The notes under the pieces are model-generated. The model did no database searches, was not told the origin of the DNA, and saw only the letters and a list, made by a program, of their open reading frames with translations. A program made the translations under genes and the position numbers. From contig VGPU01000021.1 of the NCBI GenBank assembly GCA_016882525.1, positions 1 to 36,841 on the forward strand: 36,841 bases of DNA, read 5' to 3'. Positions 8,749-19,079 of the stretch are shown in pieces. Each line of letters begins with the position of its first letter. Position 1 is the first letter of the stretch. The DNA comes from Cyanobacteria bacterium M_surface_10_m2_119 (GTDB lineage: Bacteria; Cyanobacteriota; Cyanobacteriia; PCC-6307; Cyanobiaceae).

Positions 8749-10236
8749 TCAGCGCCGCTGGCGGAAGTCCTCCATCCAGGCCCGCCATTGCTCCGCAGCC
8801 ACATCACGGCCGCCCAGGCCGAAGGCCAGGGCCCCCGCCACGGCGATGGCCCCCAGGAGCAGGCCGAAGGCCAGGTTCACGATGTCGGGGGCAACGCCTA
8901 TCTGGCGCAGGGCCATGGCGCCGCTGAAGGCGACGATGGCCACCCGCGAGATCTGCGCCAGCAGGGCCCCTTGCTGACTGCCGGAGCTGCGCAGCAGCCC
9001 GGCCGCCAGGTTGGCCAGGTAGAGGCCCACACCGAACACCAGAAGCCCCGCCAGCACCTGGGCGAAGATGGTCAACAGGCCCGTCACCACTGCCGTGAGG
9101 GCCGGCAGGCCCAGCACATCGGTGGCGGCCACCAGGGCGAACAGCAGGATCCCCACCATCACCACCACGCCCACCAGTTCCGAGGGGCGGCGCCGGCCGG
9201 GGCCGGCGAAGCTGGCCTCTGCAGCGTCACTGACGCTCTGGCCGCGGGTTTCAAAGCCCAGCCAGGCGAACACCCGATCGAAGCCGAAGCCCTCGAGGAT
9301 CTGGGCCACCTGCTCGCCCACGAAGCGGCCGATGGCCACCGCCGCCACCAGGATCACGGCAGCGGTGAACACCTGGGGCAGGCTTCCCATCACCCGGTTG
9401 AGCATGGCCGTGGCGGGCTGGGAGATGGCCGAGATCGCCAGGGTCTCCAGGGCGGCCGTGGCGGTGGGGATCAGCAGCAGCACATAGGTGATCGTGCCCA
9501 GCAGCCATGACAGCCCCTGACCGTTATCGGCTCGCAAAGCGAAGCTGACGCCCAGCTGGTCGCCGCCGGCGGAGCTCGCGAGCTGGCGCACGATCCGTCC
9601 CACGCTGCGGGCGATGAACCAGCCCACCGCGGCGATGGCGCCGGCCTTGATCAGCCGTGGGAGTGCCGCCAGTAGGTCGCTCAGCAGGTTGGCCACCGGT
9701 GCCAGTTGGCCGCCCAGGTTGAGGGCGTTGAGCACCAGTGGCAGGAAGAACAGCAGCACCAGCCAATAGAGAAGGTTGGCCAGGGTTTCGCTCACCAGCA
9801 GGTGCTGGCCGTGGTCGTCGTCGTCGATGAAGCGCTCCTCAAAGCGCAGCAGCTGGTTGCTGCGGCGCACCGCCGAGCGGCCCAGACTCGCGACCAGCCA
9901 GCCCACGGCTGCCAGCACCGCTGCGGCGCCGAGCTTGGGCAGGAAGGCGAAGATCTGGTTGAGGAACTGGTTGAGCGGTTCGGAAACGGTGGCGAGGTTG
10001 AGCACGTTCAGTGCCGCCACCACCGCCAGCACCAGGATCACCCAGAAGATCAAGGTGGCGATCCAGCGTTCCAGCGAGAAGCCAGGGCTGCTGCTCTCCG
10101 GCCCGCCGTTCACCAGGCGATCCAGGCGGATTCGGCGCAGCACGCGCCGGCAGGTGCTGGCCACCACTCCGGCCACCAGCCAGCCCACCAGCAGGATCGC
10201 CAGAGCGCCGATCAGGTTGATCACGATCGGCAGCAC
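8749..10236 (-). CDS. Mechanosensitive-channel-like protein built of repeated TM units
   Basis: A 495-residue polytopic inner-membrane protein resembling proteins with the conserved MscS-channel TM helix (CmpX type). I see five copies of a repeat of the form LP-x5-AAxILxxGWxxAxxVGxxV, at about residues 2-28, 99-125, 192-218, 286-312 and 388-414, roughly 93-102 residues apart. It ends with GALAFGLGGRDVAAEQW (about 468-484), a signature of this family. No MscS beta domain follows, so channel activity is inferred by family only. The GTG at 10236 is the first standard start codon, yet the frame stays open upstream with an Ala/Pro-rich, protein-like stretch ending DNWLAFLQTQ, so the true N-terminus may be longer or disturbed. 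Confidence 0.75.
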   Translation of the reverse strand: MLPIVINLIGALAILLVGWLVAGVVASTCRRVLRRIRLDRLVNGGPESSSPGFSLERWIATLIFWVILVLAVVAALNVLNLATVSEPLNQFLNQIFAFLPKLGAAAVLAAVGWLVASLGRSAVRRSNQLLRFEERFIDDDDHGQHLLVSETLANLLYWLVLLFFLPLVLNALNLGGQLAPVANLLSDLLAALPRLIKAGAIAAVGWFIARSVGRIVRQLASSAGGDQLGVSFALRADNGQGLSWLLGTITYVLLLIPTATAALETLAISAISQPATAMLNRVMGSLPQVFTAAVILVAAVAIGRFVGEQVAQILEGFGFDRVFAWLGFETRGQSVSDAAEASFAGPGRRRPSELVGVVVMVGILLFALVAATDVLGLPALTAVVTGLLTIFAQVLAGLLVFGVGLYLANLAAGLLRSSGSQQGALLAQISRVAIVAFSGAMALRQIGVAPDIVNLAFGLLLGAIAVAGALAFGLGGRDVAAEQWRAWMEDFRQRR

Positions 10237-10490
10237 CTGGGTCTGGAGAAAGGCCAGCCAGTTGTCCGGGGCCGCTGCCTGTGGCGTCAGCGGTACAGGT
10301 GGTGCCAGGGGGCCGGGAGCGCCTGGAGCCGCTGCCGGCAGGGAAGCTGGGGCGATGGTTCTGAACCCATCACACCCACCCAGGGTGTGCAGGCTGGTCT
10401 GACCCGTCAGCTGTTTGTAGTGAACATCTAAATCACCTGGAGGGCCTGCGGGTGCTGCCTGGACCCTGGCTCTCCTGCGATGGGCGGGGT

Positions 10491-10910
10491 TCAGAGCACG
10501 AATTCGGCGATGCCTCCGCCCAACACGACATCGTGATAGGTGTTGTCGGAATTTTTCCAGTAGCCCCGGGCAGCAGGGTTGAAATAGATGTGCACGAACC
10601 TGCGAGCCGGGTCCTCACTGGGCATCCCGTCCCTGTAGCCCGGCACGCCCGCCTTCACCCAGTGGCGATACCGGGAAGCGGAACCATCGCTCCATTGGAA
10701 TCTGCTGGGATCCTTGATGGAATTCAGGCCGATCCACAGGCCGCAGTCGTCTGCCGCCAGGGGCTCGAATCTGCGGGTGATGAAGTCGTTCTCTCCCGGC
10801 CCTTGGATGGTCACCAGATCACCACCCAGGCGCCTGGCCTTGCGGCGCGCATCCCTCCAGGTGAGCGGACCCTCCAGCAGGGCATAGGCCGATCCCCGGC
10901 GTTGGAACAC
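10491..10910 (-). CDS. C-type-lectin-like domain ORF, start unclear, possible remnant
   Basis: The ORF encodes about 139 residues that cover one C-type-lectin-like domain: GSAYALLEGPLTWRDARRKA, RRLGGDLVTIQGPGENDFI, the hallmark LWIGLN near residue 78, FQWSDGSASRYRHW, and a terminal GIAEFVL where such domains normally stop. In bacteria these domains are usually parts of secreted or surface proteins. There is no signal peptide and no ATG. GTG 10910 is the only standard start, but the frame runs open upstream to a TGA near 10987 with protein-like sequence (KASRPIVDRLTGQGLEVF). It may therefore be the C-terminal remnant of a larger protein. No Cys pairs typical of animal lectins are seen. Located between the MscS-like gene and crtE. 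Confidence 0.5.
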   Translation of the reverse strand: MFQRRGSAYALLEGPLTWRDARRKARRLGGDLVTIQGPGENDFITRRFEPLAADDCGLWIGLNSIKDPSRFQWSDGSASRYRHWVKAGVPGYRDGMPSEDPARRFVHIYFNPAARGYWKNSDNTYHDVVLGGGIAEFVL

Positions 10911-10992
10911 CTCAAGCCCCTGGCCGGTCAGCCTGTCGACGATGGGACGGGACGCCTTGGGCAGCTGGACGGGCGAGACCTGGTCCTGTCAG

Positions 10993-12573
<1,581 letters not shown>

Positions 12574-12577
<4 letters not shown>

Positions 12578-13706
12578 GCGCTCAGGCTGAAATCCGCTGG
12601 CCAGGGCCATCCTCTCCCCAGGCTGGCCAGCACCTCACCGCCGCCGGCCAGTGCCCGATCGCCCCGCTGCGCTCCGGTGGCAGGCGGCAGCGAGCCCGGC
12701 GCCAGCCAGGGCGCCTGCCTGTCCTCCAGGGCGAGCGCCCCCCTGCCGTGGGGGCCCGTGCTGATGCGCAGGGGTCTTGCCGCGTCGCCCAGCGGGGGAT
12801 CCTGGCGGCCGGCGCCGGACAGCCGCTGGCTGCGGGTGATCCCCGCATCGACGAGGCCGGTGAGCGCATCGCGGCGGCCCTTGGCGGGTCGGGATCCAGC
12901 GGTGATCCGCTCCAGCAGCAGGGGTTGCTTGAGTTGACCCGTCGCATCGCTGTGGGGCCGCAGCCTGGCGCTGGCCTGCCGCCGTCCACCCGTGAGCAGG
13001 CCCCCTGGGAGATGCGCAGCTGGAAGCGCGCCTCGCCGATGGCATTGAAGAAGAGATTGCCCTCCGGGGTGATCGACCCCAGCACCTGGAAGCTGCGGTT
13101 GCCCCTGCCCCGGGTTCCTTCCCTCCAGAAATAACCGTTGCGGTAGCCCGTGATCGCGAAGCGACCGCGGGCCTGTTGCCGGTCTCCGTCGCGGGGCGTC
13201 AGGCTCCAGCTGGTGCCCCGCAGCCAGCGGTAGGTCCCGGAGCGATAGGTGCGCTGGTCGCCCTGGTCCGTGCGGGGATCCGGCGGTTCCGTGGCGGATG
13301 TGAGGGGCAGCATGTAGGCCCAGTGGGTGGTGAAGGCACCGTTCCCGCCGGTGATCATCTGCATCTCCATCGCCTGCTCGCCATTCACCCGCCGCACCTG
13401 GCCGATGCCGGTGATCGTGGTGCCGGCGGCGGTGGTGAAGACGATCCGCGCCTGGCCGCTGCGGGTCACCACCCCGTCCATGGAGGCCCGTGACCGGGTC
13501 ACCGCTCCGCTGGCATCCACGATCTTGGCCACCGACTGCCCGGTGAACCGGCCCCCTTCGGCCTCCGGGATTGACCAGATCGTCTGGTCGGCGGCGGGGA
13601 TGGGCCGTTCGGGGCTGTCCGCGTCGAGGCGGTAGGCCAGCAGATTCGCCGCCGGCACATACCAGGTGGAGTCGTTGAGCAGGGCATCCCAGCGATCGGA
13701 TGCCAT
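12574..13706 (-). pseudogene. Conserved cyanobacterial hypothetical gene with a one-base frameshift
   Basis: The gene starts at ATG 13706 (MASDRWDALLNDSTWYVPAA) and reads well for about 235 residues: QTIWSI, MDGVVTRSGQARIVFTT, MQMITGGNGAFTTHWAYMLP, GRFAITGYRNGYFW, GSITPEGNLFFNAIG. I recognise this as a family with many members in Synechococcus-type genomes, function unknown. After RISQG the frame turns into unlikely sequence and stops at 12582. Adding one G to the five-G run (plus strand C5, 13001-13005) restores an open frame, ISQGGLLTGGRRQASARLRP, with high-GC third positions down to TAA 12574-12576, giving 377 residues. So the gene is either truncated by a real deletion or carries an assembly error. 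No signal peptide is evident. It overlaps the PAP2-like gene by 4 nt at the 3' end. Confidence 0.7.
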
Positions 13707-13735
13707 CGGCACGGGGCGGCAGAGCGGCAAGCTAC

Positions 13736-15265
13736 GTGCGCAAACGGTCCAAACCAGGACCCTGCCCCAGACCCTCAACCATTTCTTCTCCTCCCGCCCC
13801 CTCCACCCTCACCGCCGACCAGCGGGCGGCTGCCCAGGCCTTCGCCACCTGGCTGGCGGCCCCTGCCGACGGCCGGCCTTTCGTGTTGCAGGGCTACGCC
13901 GGCACCGGCAAGACCTTCCTCTCCACCCGCCTGCTGGCCCTGGCGGAGGGGGCCGGCCTCTGCTGGACGGTGGTGGCCCCCACCCACAAGGCGGTGGGGG
14001 TGCTGCGCAGCCAGCTGGCGGCGGCGGCCCTCAGCCCCACCTGGTATCCCTCCACCATTCACCGGCTGCTGCGGCTGAAACTGCGTCGCCAGGGGGATCT
14101 GGAGCGCTGCGAGGAAACCGAGCAGACCGCCCTGGCCCTGGAACACCTGGGCCTGGTGCTGATCGATGAGGCCTCGATGGTCGACTCCCAGCTGCTGGAG
14201 ATCAGCCTGCGCTGCGCCCATCCCTTCGCCACCCGTCTGGTGTTCGTGGGCGATCCGGCCCAGCTGCCGCCGGTGGGGGAGGCCAGCAGCCCGGTGTTCG
14301 GCATGGGCCGGGCCGTGACGGCGGTGCTGAAGGAGGTGGTGCGCCACCAGGGACCGGTGCTGCGGCTCGCCCAGGGCATCCGGGAGCAGGCGCTGCCCTG
14401 CCGGCCACCGCCGCCGCTGGCGCCGGTGCGGGCGGCCGCTGGCCAGGTGGCGGTGCTGCCGCGAAGCGCCTGGCTGGAGCAGGCCCAGGCCGCCCTGCGC
14501 CGCAGCGCCGAGACCGACAACCCCGATCTGGCCCGCATCCTCTGCTACACCAATCGCTCGCTCGAGCAGTTGGTGCCGATCGCACGGAGGGCCCTGCACG
14601 GGGCCATGGCCGACCAGATGCCCGTGTTGCCGGGGGAGGTGCTGATCACCCGGGCGGCGGTGATGGCGCCCGCCTGCCGCCAGGGGGAGGAGATGGCCGA
14701 AGAGCCCGACATGGTGCTCGGCTCCAACCGGGAGCTGGTGGTGCGGGATGTGCAGCCCGAGCGCTGTGATCTGGCTGATTTCGGCGTGGCGCCTGCCGAC
14801 CTCACCGGCGATCTGCTGGAGGGCGCGATGGCCGTGCCGGTGATCGACACCCTCACCGCCACGGTGGAGGTGGGGGAGGGCAACCTGCAGCTGCGCCTGC
14901 TGCCGCCCCTGGGCACCCCAGCGCGCGCCCGGCTCGATGCCGTGCAGGCGCGGCTGCGCAGCGCGGCCCGGGCGGCGGAGAAGAGCGCCGCCAAGGCCCT
15001 CTGGCGGCGGTTCTTCCTGGTGCGCGATGCCTTTGCCTCCCTCGGCCCCGCTGCCGTGCTCACGGTGCACCGCAGCCAGGGCAGCACCTTCGGCGAGGTG
15101 TTCGTCGATGCCGATGTGTTCTGGCCCCAGGACCCGCTGCTGCGCCGCCAGCTCGTGTATGTGGCGGTGAGCCGGGCCCGCACCGCCGTCACCCTGATGG
15201 CGGGCCGCTCCCCCCAGGACGACCTGCCGATCTGGGAGGCCTGGCTGCGGGAGGGGGAGGGCTAG
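13736..15265 (+). CDS. RecD-like / UvrD-type superfamily 1 DNA helicase
   Basis: ATP-dependent DNA helicase-like protein of about 509 residues. Domain order: short basic N-terminus, AAA_30/RecD-like ATPase with Walker A GYAGTGKT (53-60), PTHKAVGVLRSQL, STIHRLLRLKLRRQG, Walker B LVLIDEASMVD (D144/E145), and VFVGDPAQLPPVG; then a UvrD-type C-terminal domain with LTVHRSQGSTFGEVFVDADV and YVAVSRART, the motif V/VI block. No RecB or RecC homolog lies nearby, so it is not an obvious RecBCD subunit; single-subunit RecD2-like function is an inference. Start unclear: ATG 13700 would overlap the divergent gene by 7 bp, so I take GTG 13736. Convergent with the GAP-family gene 3 bp downstream. Confidence 0.85.
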   Translation: MRKRSKPGPCPRPSTISSPPAPSTLTADQRAAAQAFATWLAAPADGRPFVLQGYAGTGKTFLSTRLLALAEGAGLCWTVVAPTHKAVGVLRSQLAAAALSPTWYPSTIHRLLRLKLRRQGDLERCEETEQTALALEHLGLVLIDEASMVDSQLLEISLRCAHPFATRLVFVGDPAQLPPVGEASSPVFGMGRAVTAVLKEVVRHQGPVLRLAQGIREQALPCRPPPPLAPVRAAAGQVAVLPRSAWLEQAQAALRRSAETDNPDLARILCYTNRSLEQLVPIARRALHGAMADQMPVLPGEVLITRAAVMAPACRQGEEMAEEPDMVLGSNRELVVRDVQPERCDLADFGVAPADLTGDLLEGAMAVPVIDTLTATVEVGEGNLQLRLLPPLGTPARARLDAVQARLRSAARAAEKSAAKALWRRFFLVRDAFASLGPAAVLTVHRSQGSTFGEVFVDADVFWPQDPLLRRQLVYVAVSRARTAVTLMAGRSPQDDLPIWEAWLREGEG

Positions 15266-15268
15266 CCC

Positions 15269-15958
15269 TCAGGCACCCAGGCCCAGCTGCAGGCCCTCGA
15301 TGCCCTGCCAGCCCAGATAGGCCGCCAGGCCGATGCTCACCAGTCCCACCAGCAGGTCGCCGCGGGCGAAGAGCCACTGCTTGCCGCTGCGCAGCAGCGG
15401 CTGCACCCGCTCGGCACCCAGCAGGAGCAGGGCGAGCAGGGGCACCAGCAGCAGCAGGCCGCTCACCAGGCTGAAGACGGCAGCGCCGAGCACTTCAGCC
15501 CCCCGGCCCAGGCCCGCCTCCAGCAGGCTGCCGGCGGTCTTGGCGAGCAGAAACAGATCGTCGGGGCTGGCCAGTTCGATGGCCGCACTCACCCCCAGGA
15601 GCAGGGGGAGGGGCATGGCGCAGAAGCGCTCGAGCTTGTCGGTCCAGCCGGGTGGGGTGCCCTCTTCTTCGCGGGTGAGCAGTTCCTTGAGGCCCAGCCC
15701 CAGCAGGGCCCCGGCGGCGAGCAGGTCGAGGCCGGTGCGGTGGCCGCTGCCCTTGGCCATGGTGAGCACCAGGCCATGGCCCACGGTGAGCAGCAGGGCC
15801 ACCGCTCCTGCGGTGGTGAGCAGCCAGCCGGCCACAAACCAGCACCCCCGGCGCAGGGGATTCGGGCCCAGGAGCAGCAGGAGCAGCAGGGCGATGTGCA
15901 GGGGGGAGAACCCCACCGCCAGTCCGAAGGCGGCGAGTTCGGCCAGCATGTGCTGCAT
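15269..15958 (-). CDS. GAP family (Sap / sulfolipid-1-addressing-like) membrane protein
   Basis: A 229-residue integral membrane protein with about six hydrophobic helices. The N-terminus FGLAVGFSPLHIALLLLLLL followed by GPNPLRRGCWFVAGWLL is typical of the GAP/SfLAP family, related to LysE-type exporters; the pattern ELASPDDLFLLAKTAGSLLE lies near the middle. The mycobacterial name reflects glycolipid transport, but the substrate in cyanobacteria is unknown. It starts 12 nt after the acylphosphatase stop, so it is probably the last gene of the cbiA-acylphosphatase transcript. Confidence 0.7.
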   Translation of the reverse strand: MQHMLAELAAFGLAVGFSPLHIALLLLLLLGPNPLRRGCWFVAGWLLTTAGAVALLLTVGHGLVLTMAKGSGHRTGLDLLAAGALLGLGLKELLTREEEGTPPGWTDKLERFCAMPLPLLLGVSAAIELASPDDLFLLAKTAGSLLEAGLGRGAEVLGAAVFSLVSGLLLLVPLLALLLLGAERVQPLLRSGKQWLFARGDLLVGLVSIGLAAYLGWQGIEGLQLGLGA

Positions 15959-15970
15959 GCGGAAGGAGGA

Positions 15971-16345
15971 TCAGCGACGGATTTCGAACCAATCCTCGCC
16001 GCTGCTCCCCAGCTGGCTCACGGCCACGCCGCTCACCTGGGCGGTCGCCGGTCCGCGCTCGCACCAGAGGCGCAGTTCGCCCAGTTGGAGGGCATTGCCC
16101 TCAGCCTGCACCTCCACCCGACCGTCGGCCAGGTTGCGCACCCAACCCGCCAGGCCCAGTTCCCGGGCCTTGCCGCAGCAGGCGGCCCGGTAGCCCACCC
16201 CCTGCACCTGGCCACTCACGATCAGGCGCCAGCGCTCGCAGCTGCCGGGTTGGCGGGGGTCGCTGGGTTGGAGAAAGCGCCGTTCGTTGGCCGCGGCGCG
16301 GCGCGCCTTGCTGCGGCGGCCAGGCGAGAGGGAATCACCGGGCAT
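15971..16345 (-). CDS. Acylphosphatase with N-terminal extension, overlapping cbiA
   Basis: Hydrolyses acyl phosphates; small cytosolic enzyme. The core (RWRLIVSGQVQGVGYRAAC, ELGLAGWVRNLADGRVEVQAEG, WFEIRR at the end) is canonical, and the two catalytic residues are present 18 apart: R53 in VGYR and N71 in GWVRN (numbering from ATG 16345). The family is about 90-95 residues, but the only upstream starts are ATG 16345 (124 aa) or 16396 (141 aa), both inside the 3' end of cbiA in another frame. GTG 16219, two bases after the cbiA TGA, would remove the first beta strand. So either the gene overlaps cbiA by about 124 nt or it uses the late GTG. Confidence 0.8.
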   Translation of the reverse strand: MPGDSLSPGRRSKARRAAANERRFLQPSDPRQPGSCERWRLIVSGQVQGVGYRAACCGKARELGLAGWVRNLADGRVEVQAEGNALQLGELRLWCERGPATAQVSGVAVSQLGSSGEDWFEIRR

Positions 16346-17679
16346 CCAGCCCAGTGGAGATGCAGCCAGCTGGCGTGCACGTTCGGCGTTATCCATCCTT
16401 CCGGTCGTGGCGGGCTTCCCCAGCCCTCAACCTGCCACAGCCCTGGGGTGCTGCCCACAGCTTGGAGTTGCCAGCGATGGAATTCGTGGCCCCAGAGTTG
16501 TTCGCCGCGGCGCACCAACAGGCCATCGCCCAGGGCGGTGGCCTGCCGGTAGCCCAGGCTCAGCTCTCCCCGGGCGGCCCGGAAGGGCAGCACCCCTGCC
16601 ATGGGGTGGGGCCGGCCGGCCAGGTCGCTGAGCTGCTCGCCGAGCAGCAACAGCCCGCCGCACTCGGCCACCACCGGCAGCCCGCCGTGGGCTGCCTCGG
16701 CCAGGGAGTCCAGGCTCCGGCGGCTGGCGGCCAGCTGGGCGGCGTGCAGTTCCGGATAGCCGCCGGGCAGCAGCACGGCGGCATGGCCTGGCGGCAGGGG
16801 TTCATCGGCCAGCGGGCTCCAGGCCACCGGCTCCAGACCGCAGGCCTGCAGCAGCTCAGTGGCCTCCGGGTAGCGGAAGTGGAAGGCCGCATCGCTGGCC
16901 ACGGCGATCGGCAGGGGCGGGCCGCAGGCGGCAGCGGTGGGCGGCAGGCTGGCCACCAGGTGCTGGATCGGATCGCAGCGGGCCGCCGGGTCGGCGGCGG
17001 CGGGTGGCGCGAGCAGGGGCCAGAGCAGCCCGAGATCGAGGTGGCGCTCGGCCAGGTTGGCCCACTGCTCGCTGCGGTCGCTCAGATCGGTGATCTCGCC
17101 CGGGGGCAGCAGCCCCAGGTGCCGGGAGGGCAGCTCCAGGGCGGGATCGCTGGGGAGCACCCCCAGCAGGGGCACGTCGATGGCATCGAGGGCTTCGGCG
17201 AGCAGGGCCCGGTGGCGAGGGCTGCCCACCCGGTTGAGCACCACGCCCGCCAGCGCCACGGCCGGGGGGCCGTGGTCGCGGAAGCCGCGCACCAGGGCCG
17301 CCAGGGAGCCGGCCTGGCGGGACGCCTCCACCACCAGCACCACCGGCAGCCCCAGCTGGGCGGCCACCGCCGCCGAACTGCCCTCACTGCTGGGTCCACG
17401 GCCGTCGAAGAGCCCCATCACCCCTTCCACCAGGGCGAGGTCGGCGCGGCTGCCATGCCAGGCGAAGCTGCGCGCCACCCAGTCCTCGCCGCAGAGCAGG
17501 GGATCGAGGTTGCGGCAGGGCAGGCCGCTCACCCGGCTGAGCAGCTGGGGGTCGAGGTAGTCCGGCCCCACCTTGAAGGGCTGCAGCCGCAGGCCGCGGC
17601 GCCGGGCCAGGGCGGCCAGGCTGAGACTGAGCAGGGTCTTGCCACTGCCACTGCAGGGCGCGGCGATTAGGCAGGCCAT
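16222..17679 (-). CDS. cbiA: Cobyrinate a,c-diamide synthase
   Basis: Amidates the a and c carboxylates of the corrin ring with glutamine and ATP in B12-type cofactor synthesis; cytosolic. The 485-residue protein starts MACLIAAPCSGSGKTLLSL with the P-loop (APCSGSGKT, 7-15), then VGPDYLDPQ and VEGVMGLFDG of the synthetase domain, and a C-terminal glutamine-amidotransferase domain with LLPGGYPELHA, catalytic C340 in VVAECGGLLLLGE, GHEFHRW and HASWLHLHWAG (about 435-445). The last 40 residues are a Pro/Ala-rich tail without family likeness and are the part overlapped by the acylphosphatase gene. It lies 45 bp after opcA; no other corrin gene is in the window. Confidence 0.93.
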   Translation of the reverse strand: MACLIAAPCSGSGKTLLSLSLAALARRRGLRLQPFKVGPDYLDPQLLSRVSGLPCRNLDPLLCGEDWVARSFAWHGSRADLALVEGVMGLFDGRGPSSEGSSAAVAAQLGLPVVLVVEASRQAGSLAALVRGFRDHGPPAVALAGVVLNRVGSPRHRALLAEALDAIDVPLLGVLPSDPALELPSRHLGLLPPGEITDLSDRSEQWANLAERHLDLGLLWPLLAPPAAADPAARCDPIQHLVASLPPTAAACGPPLPIAVASDAAFHFRYPEATELLQACGLEPVAWSPLADEPLPPGHAAVLLPGGYPELHAAQLAASRRSLDSLAEAAHGGLPVVAECGGLLLLGEQLSDLAGRPHPMAGVLPFRAARGELSLGYRQATALGDGLLVRRGEQLWGHEFHRWQLQAVGSTPGLWQVEGWGSPPRPEGWITPNVHASWLHLHWAGCPVIPSRLAAAARRAAPRPTNGAFSNPATPANPAAASAGA

Positions 17680-17724
17680 GGGGGCAGCTTGCCAGGCCTC
17701 AACCCCTGACCAACCCCAGCTCGC

Positions 17725-19029
17725 TCAAGGCTGGGGCGGCAGCAGCCGGGCGGCGATCGGTGCGGCAGCCGCCAGCAGGGGGTTGGTGGTGTCGTGGCCG
17801 CCCGAGAGCAGGCGGGCCAGCTCCTTCTCCTCGCTCTCGTTGGGCAGGGGCACCACGTCCTCCGCCAGCTCCATCGAGGCCATGCCCCCGGCTTCCAGGC
17901 GCATGCAGCCCCCCGATTCCGAGCAGAGAATCACGCACAGCGGGGGGCGGCCGGCGGGCGCGCAGATCAGGCGCAGTCCCACCAGGGCCCCGGGATGGAT
18001 CTTGGGGCTGCCCACCGGTACCGGCATCAGGCGGAACTGCACCGCCTGTCCATCGGAGCGCTGGAAGCTGGCGCCGATTCCCGGGCCCATGCCATCGGTC
18101 TCCACGGGATACGACTCCTGCAGCTGCCAGCCCAGGCGGTCGGCGATCCAGGCGGCCAGCAGCAGCCCCTTGAGCGGGTGGTCGCCCTCCACGTCGATGT
18201 CGAGCTGCACCACGCTGGCCAGGGCATCGCGCCGCGCCGGCGGATCGAAGACCATCGCCAGGGATTCCCGCCAGGTGCGCAGCCGCAGCCAGTTGAGGTC
18301 GTTCACGGCCTGGCCGGCGGCGATGCGCTCCACCAGCAGGTCGATGCAGCGCCGGGGCTGGCCCAGGGAGCTGTCGACCACCAGCCGCCGCGGGGCCGGT
18401 GCCAGGGCCTCCAGCAGGTCGGGCGCCTCATCCAGGCTGCTGTTCCACCACACCCAGCAGGGCAGGTCGGCGGCGATCAGGGGCTGCACCATCGCCAGGT
18501 TGTCGCGCAGGGCCTGCCGGCCGCCCCGCAGCACCACCACGTCGCCGCAGGCAGCGCCGCCACCCCCCTCCTCGGGCAGGGGGCAGTAGGCCGCCACCAG
18601 GGTCTCCAGCGGCTGGGCATGGTTGAGGGTGGGGGCCAGGGTGATCAGCCGCCGGGGCATGTGGGCGCTGATCGCCGCATCCACGAACTGGCCGCGCTGG
18701 TCTTCCGCTGCAGCTGCGCCCGGCTGCTGGCCCAGCTGCCAGGCCAGGCGCTGGTCCATCACGGCGGTGCTCAGGGGCAGTCCCAGCTCAGGCACCGCCA
18801 GCTTGGCGGCCGCGATCAGGTCGTCCTCCAGCAGGCCGGTGAGCGGTCCGCTGGCGCGGCCGGTGCGGATCAGCTGCTGCTGCAGCCACGACGCCTCATA
18901 CACCACCAGCGTGAAGGTGGCGGCGCCAGTGGAATGCTGCAGCCCTTCCCCCCAAAGGCGTTCCAGGTAGCTGGGCACCTCCCGCGGCGGGAGGGCGGTG
19001 GGGGCCTGCAGGGTGAGTTGGGCAGACAT
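17725..19029 (-). CDS. opcA: Glucose-6-phosphate dehydrogenase assembly protein
   Basis: Cytosolic activator/assembly factor of G6PDH in cyanobacteria. The 434-residue length and the features YLERLWGEG, LPCWVWWNSSL, VNDLNWLRLRTWRESLAMVF, DIDVEGDHPLKGLLLAAWIA and WQLQESYP fit OpcA. The C-terminal region is cysteine-rich: C356, C365, C369, C375. In Anabaena OpcA a thioredoxin-controlled disulfide joins two cysteines six apart (C393-C399 as I recall); C369-C375 here has the same spacing, suggesting conserved redox control. It lies 50 bp downstream of zwf on the same strand, as in other cyanobacteria, so the activator and enzyme are likely co-transcribed. Confidence 0.93.
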   Translation of the reverse strand: MSAQLTLQAPTALPPREVPSYLERLWGEGLQHSTGAATFTLVVYEASWLQQQLIRTGRASGPLTGLLEDDLIAAAKLAVPELGLPLSTAVMDQRLAWQLGQQPGAAAAEDQRGQFVDAAISAHMPRRLITLAPTLNHAQPLETLVAAYCPLPEEGGGGAACGDVVVLRGGRQALRDNLAMVQPLIAADLPCWVWWNSSLDEAPDLLEALAPAPRRLVVDSSLGQPRRCIDLLVERIAAGQAVNDLNWLRLRTWRESLAMVFDPPARRDALASVVQLDIDVEGDHPLKGLLLAAWIADRLGWQLQESYPVETDGMGPGIGASFQRSDGQAVQFRLMPVPVGSPKIHPGALVGLRLICAPAGRPPLCVILCSESGGCMRLEAGGMASMELAEDVVPLPNESEEKELARLLSGGHDTTNPLLAAAAPIAARLLPPQP

Positions 19030-19079
19030 GGCGGGGCGGGCGGGAGGCTGGAAGCAGGACGGAAAGCGAGGGCAGGGGC

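Noticed and set aside
10491-10910. C-type-lectin domain as the variable protein of a diversity-generating retroelement
   Set aside because: DGR targets often end in such a domain, but I found no reverse transcriptase, accessory gene or template-like repeat in the window.
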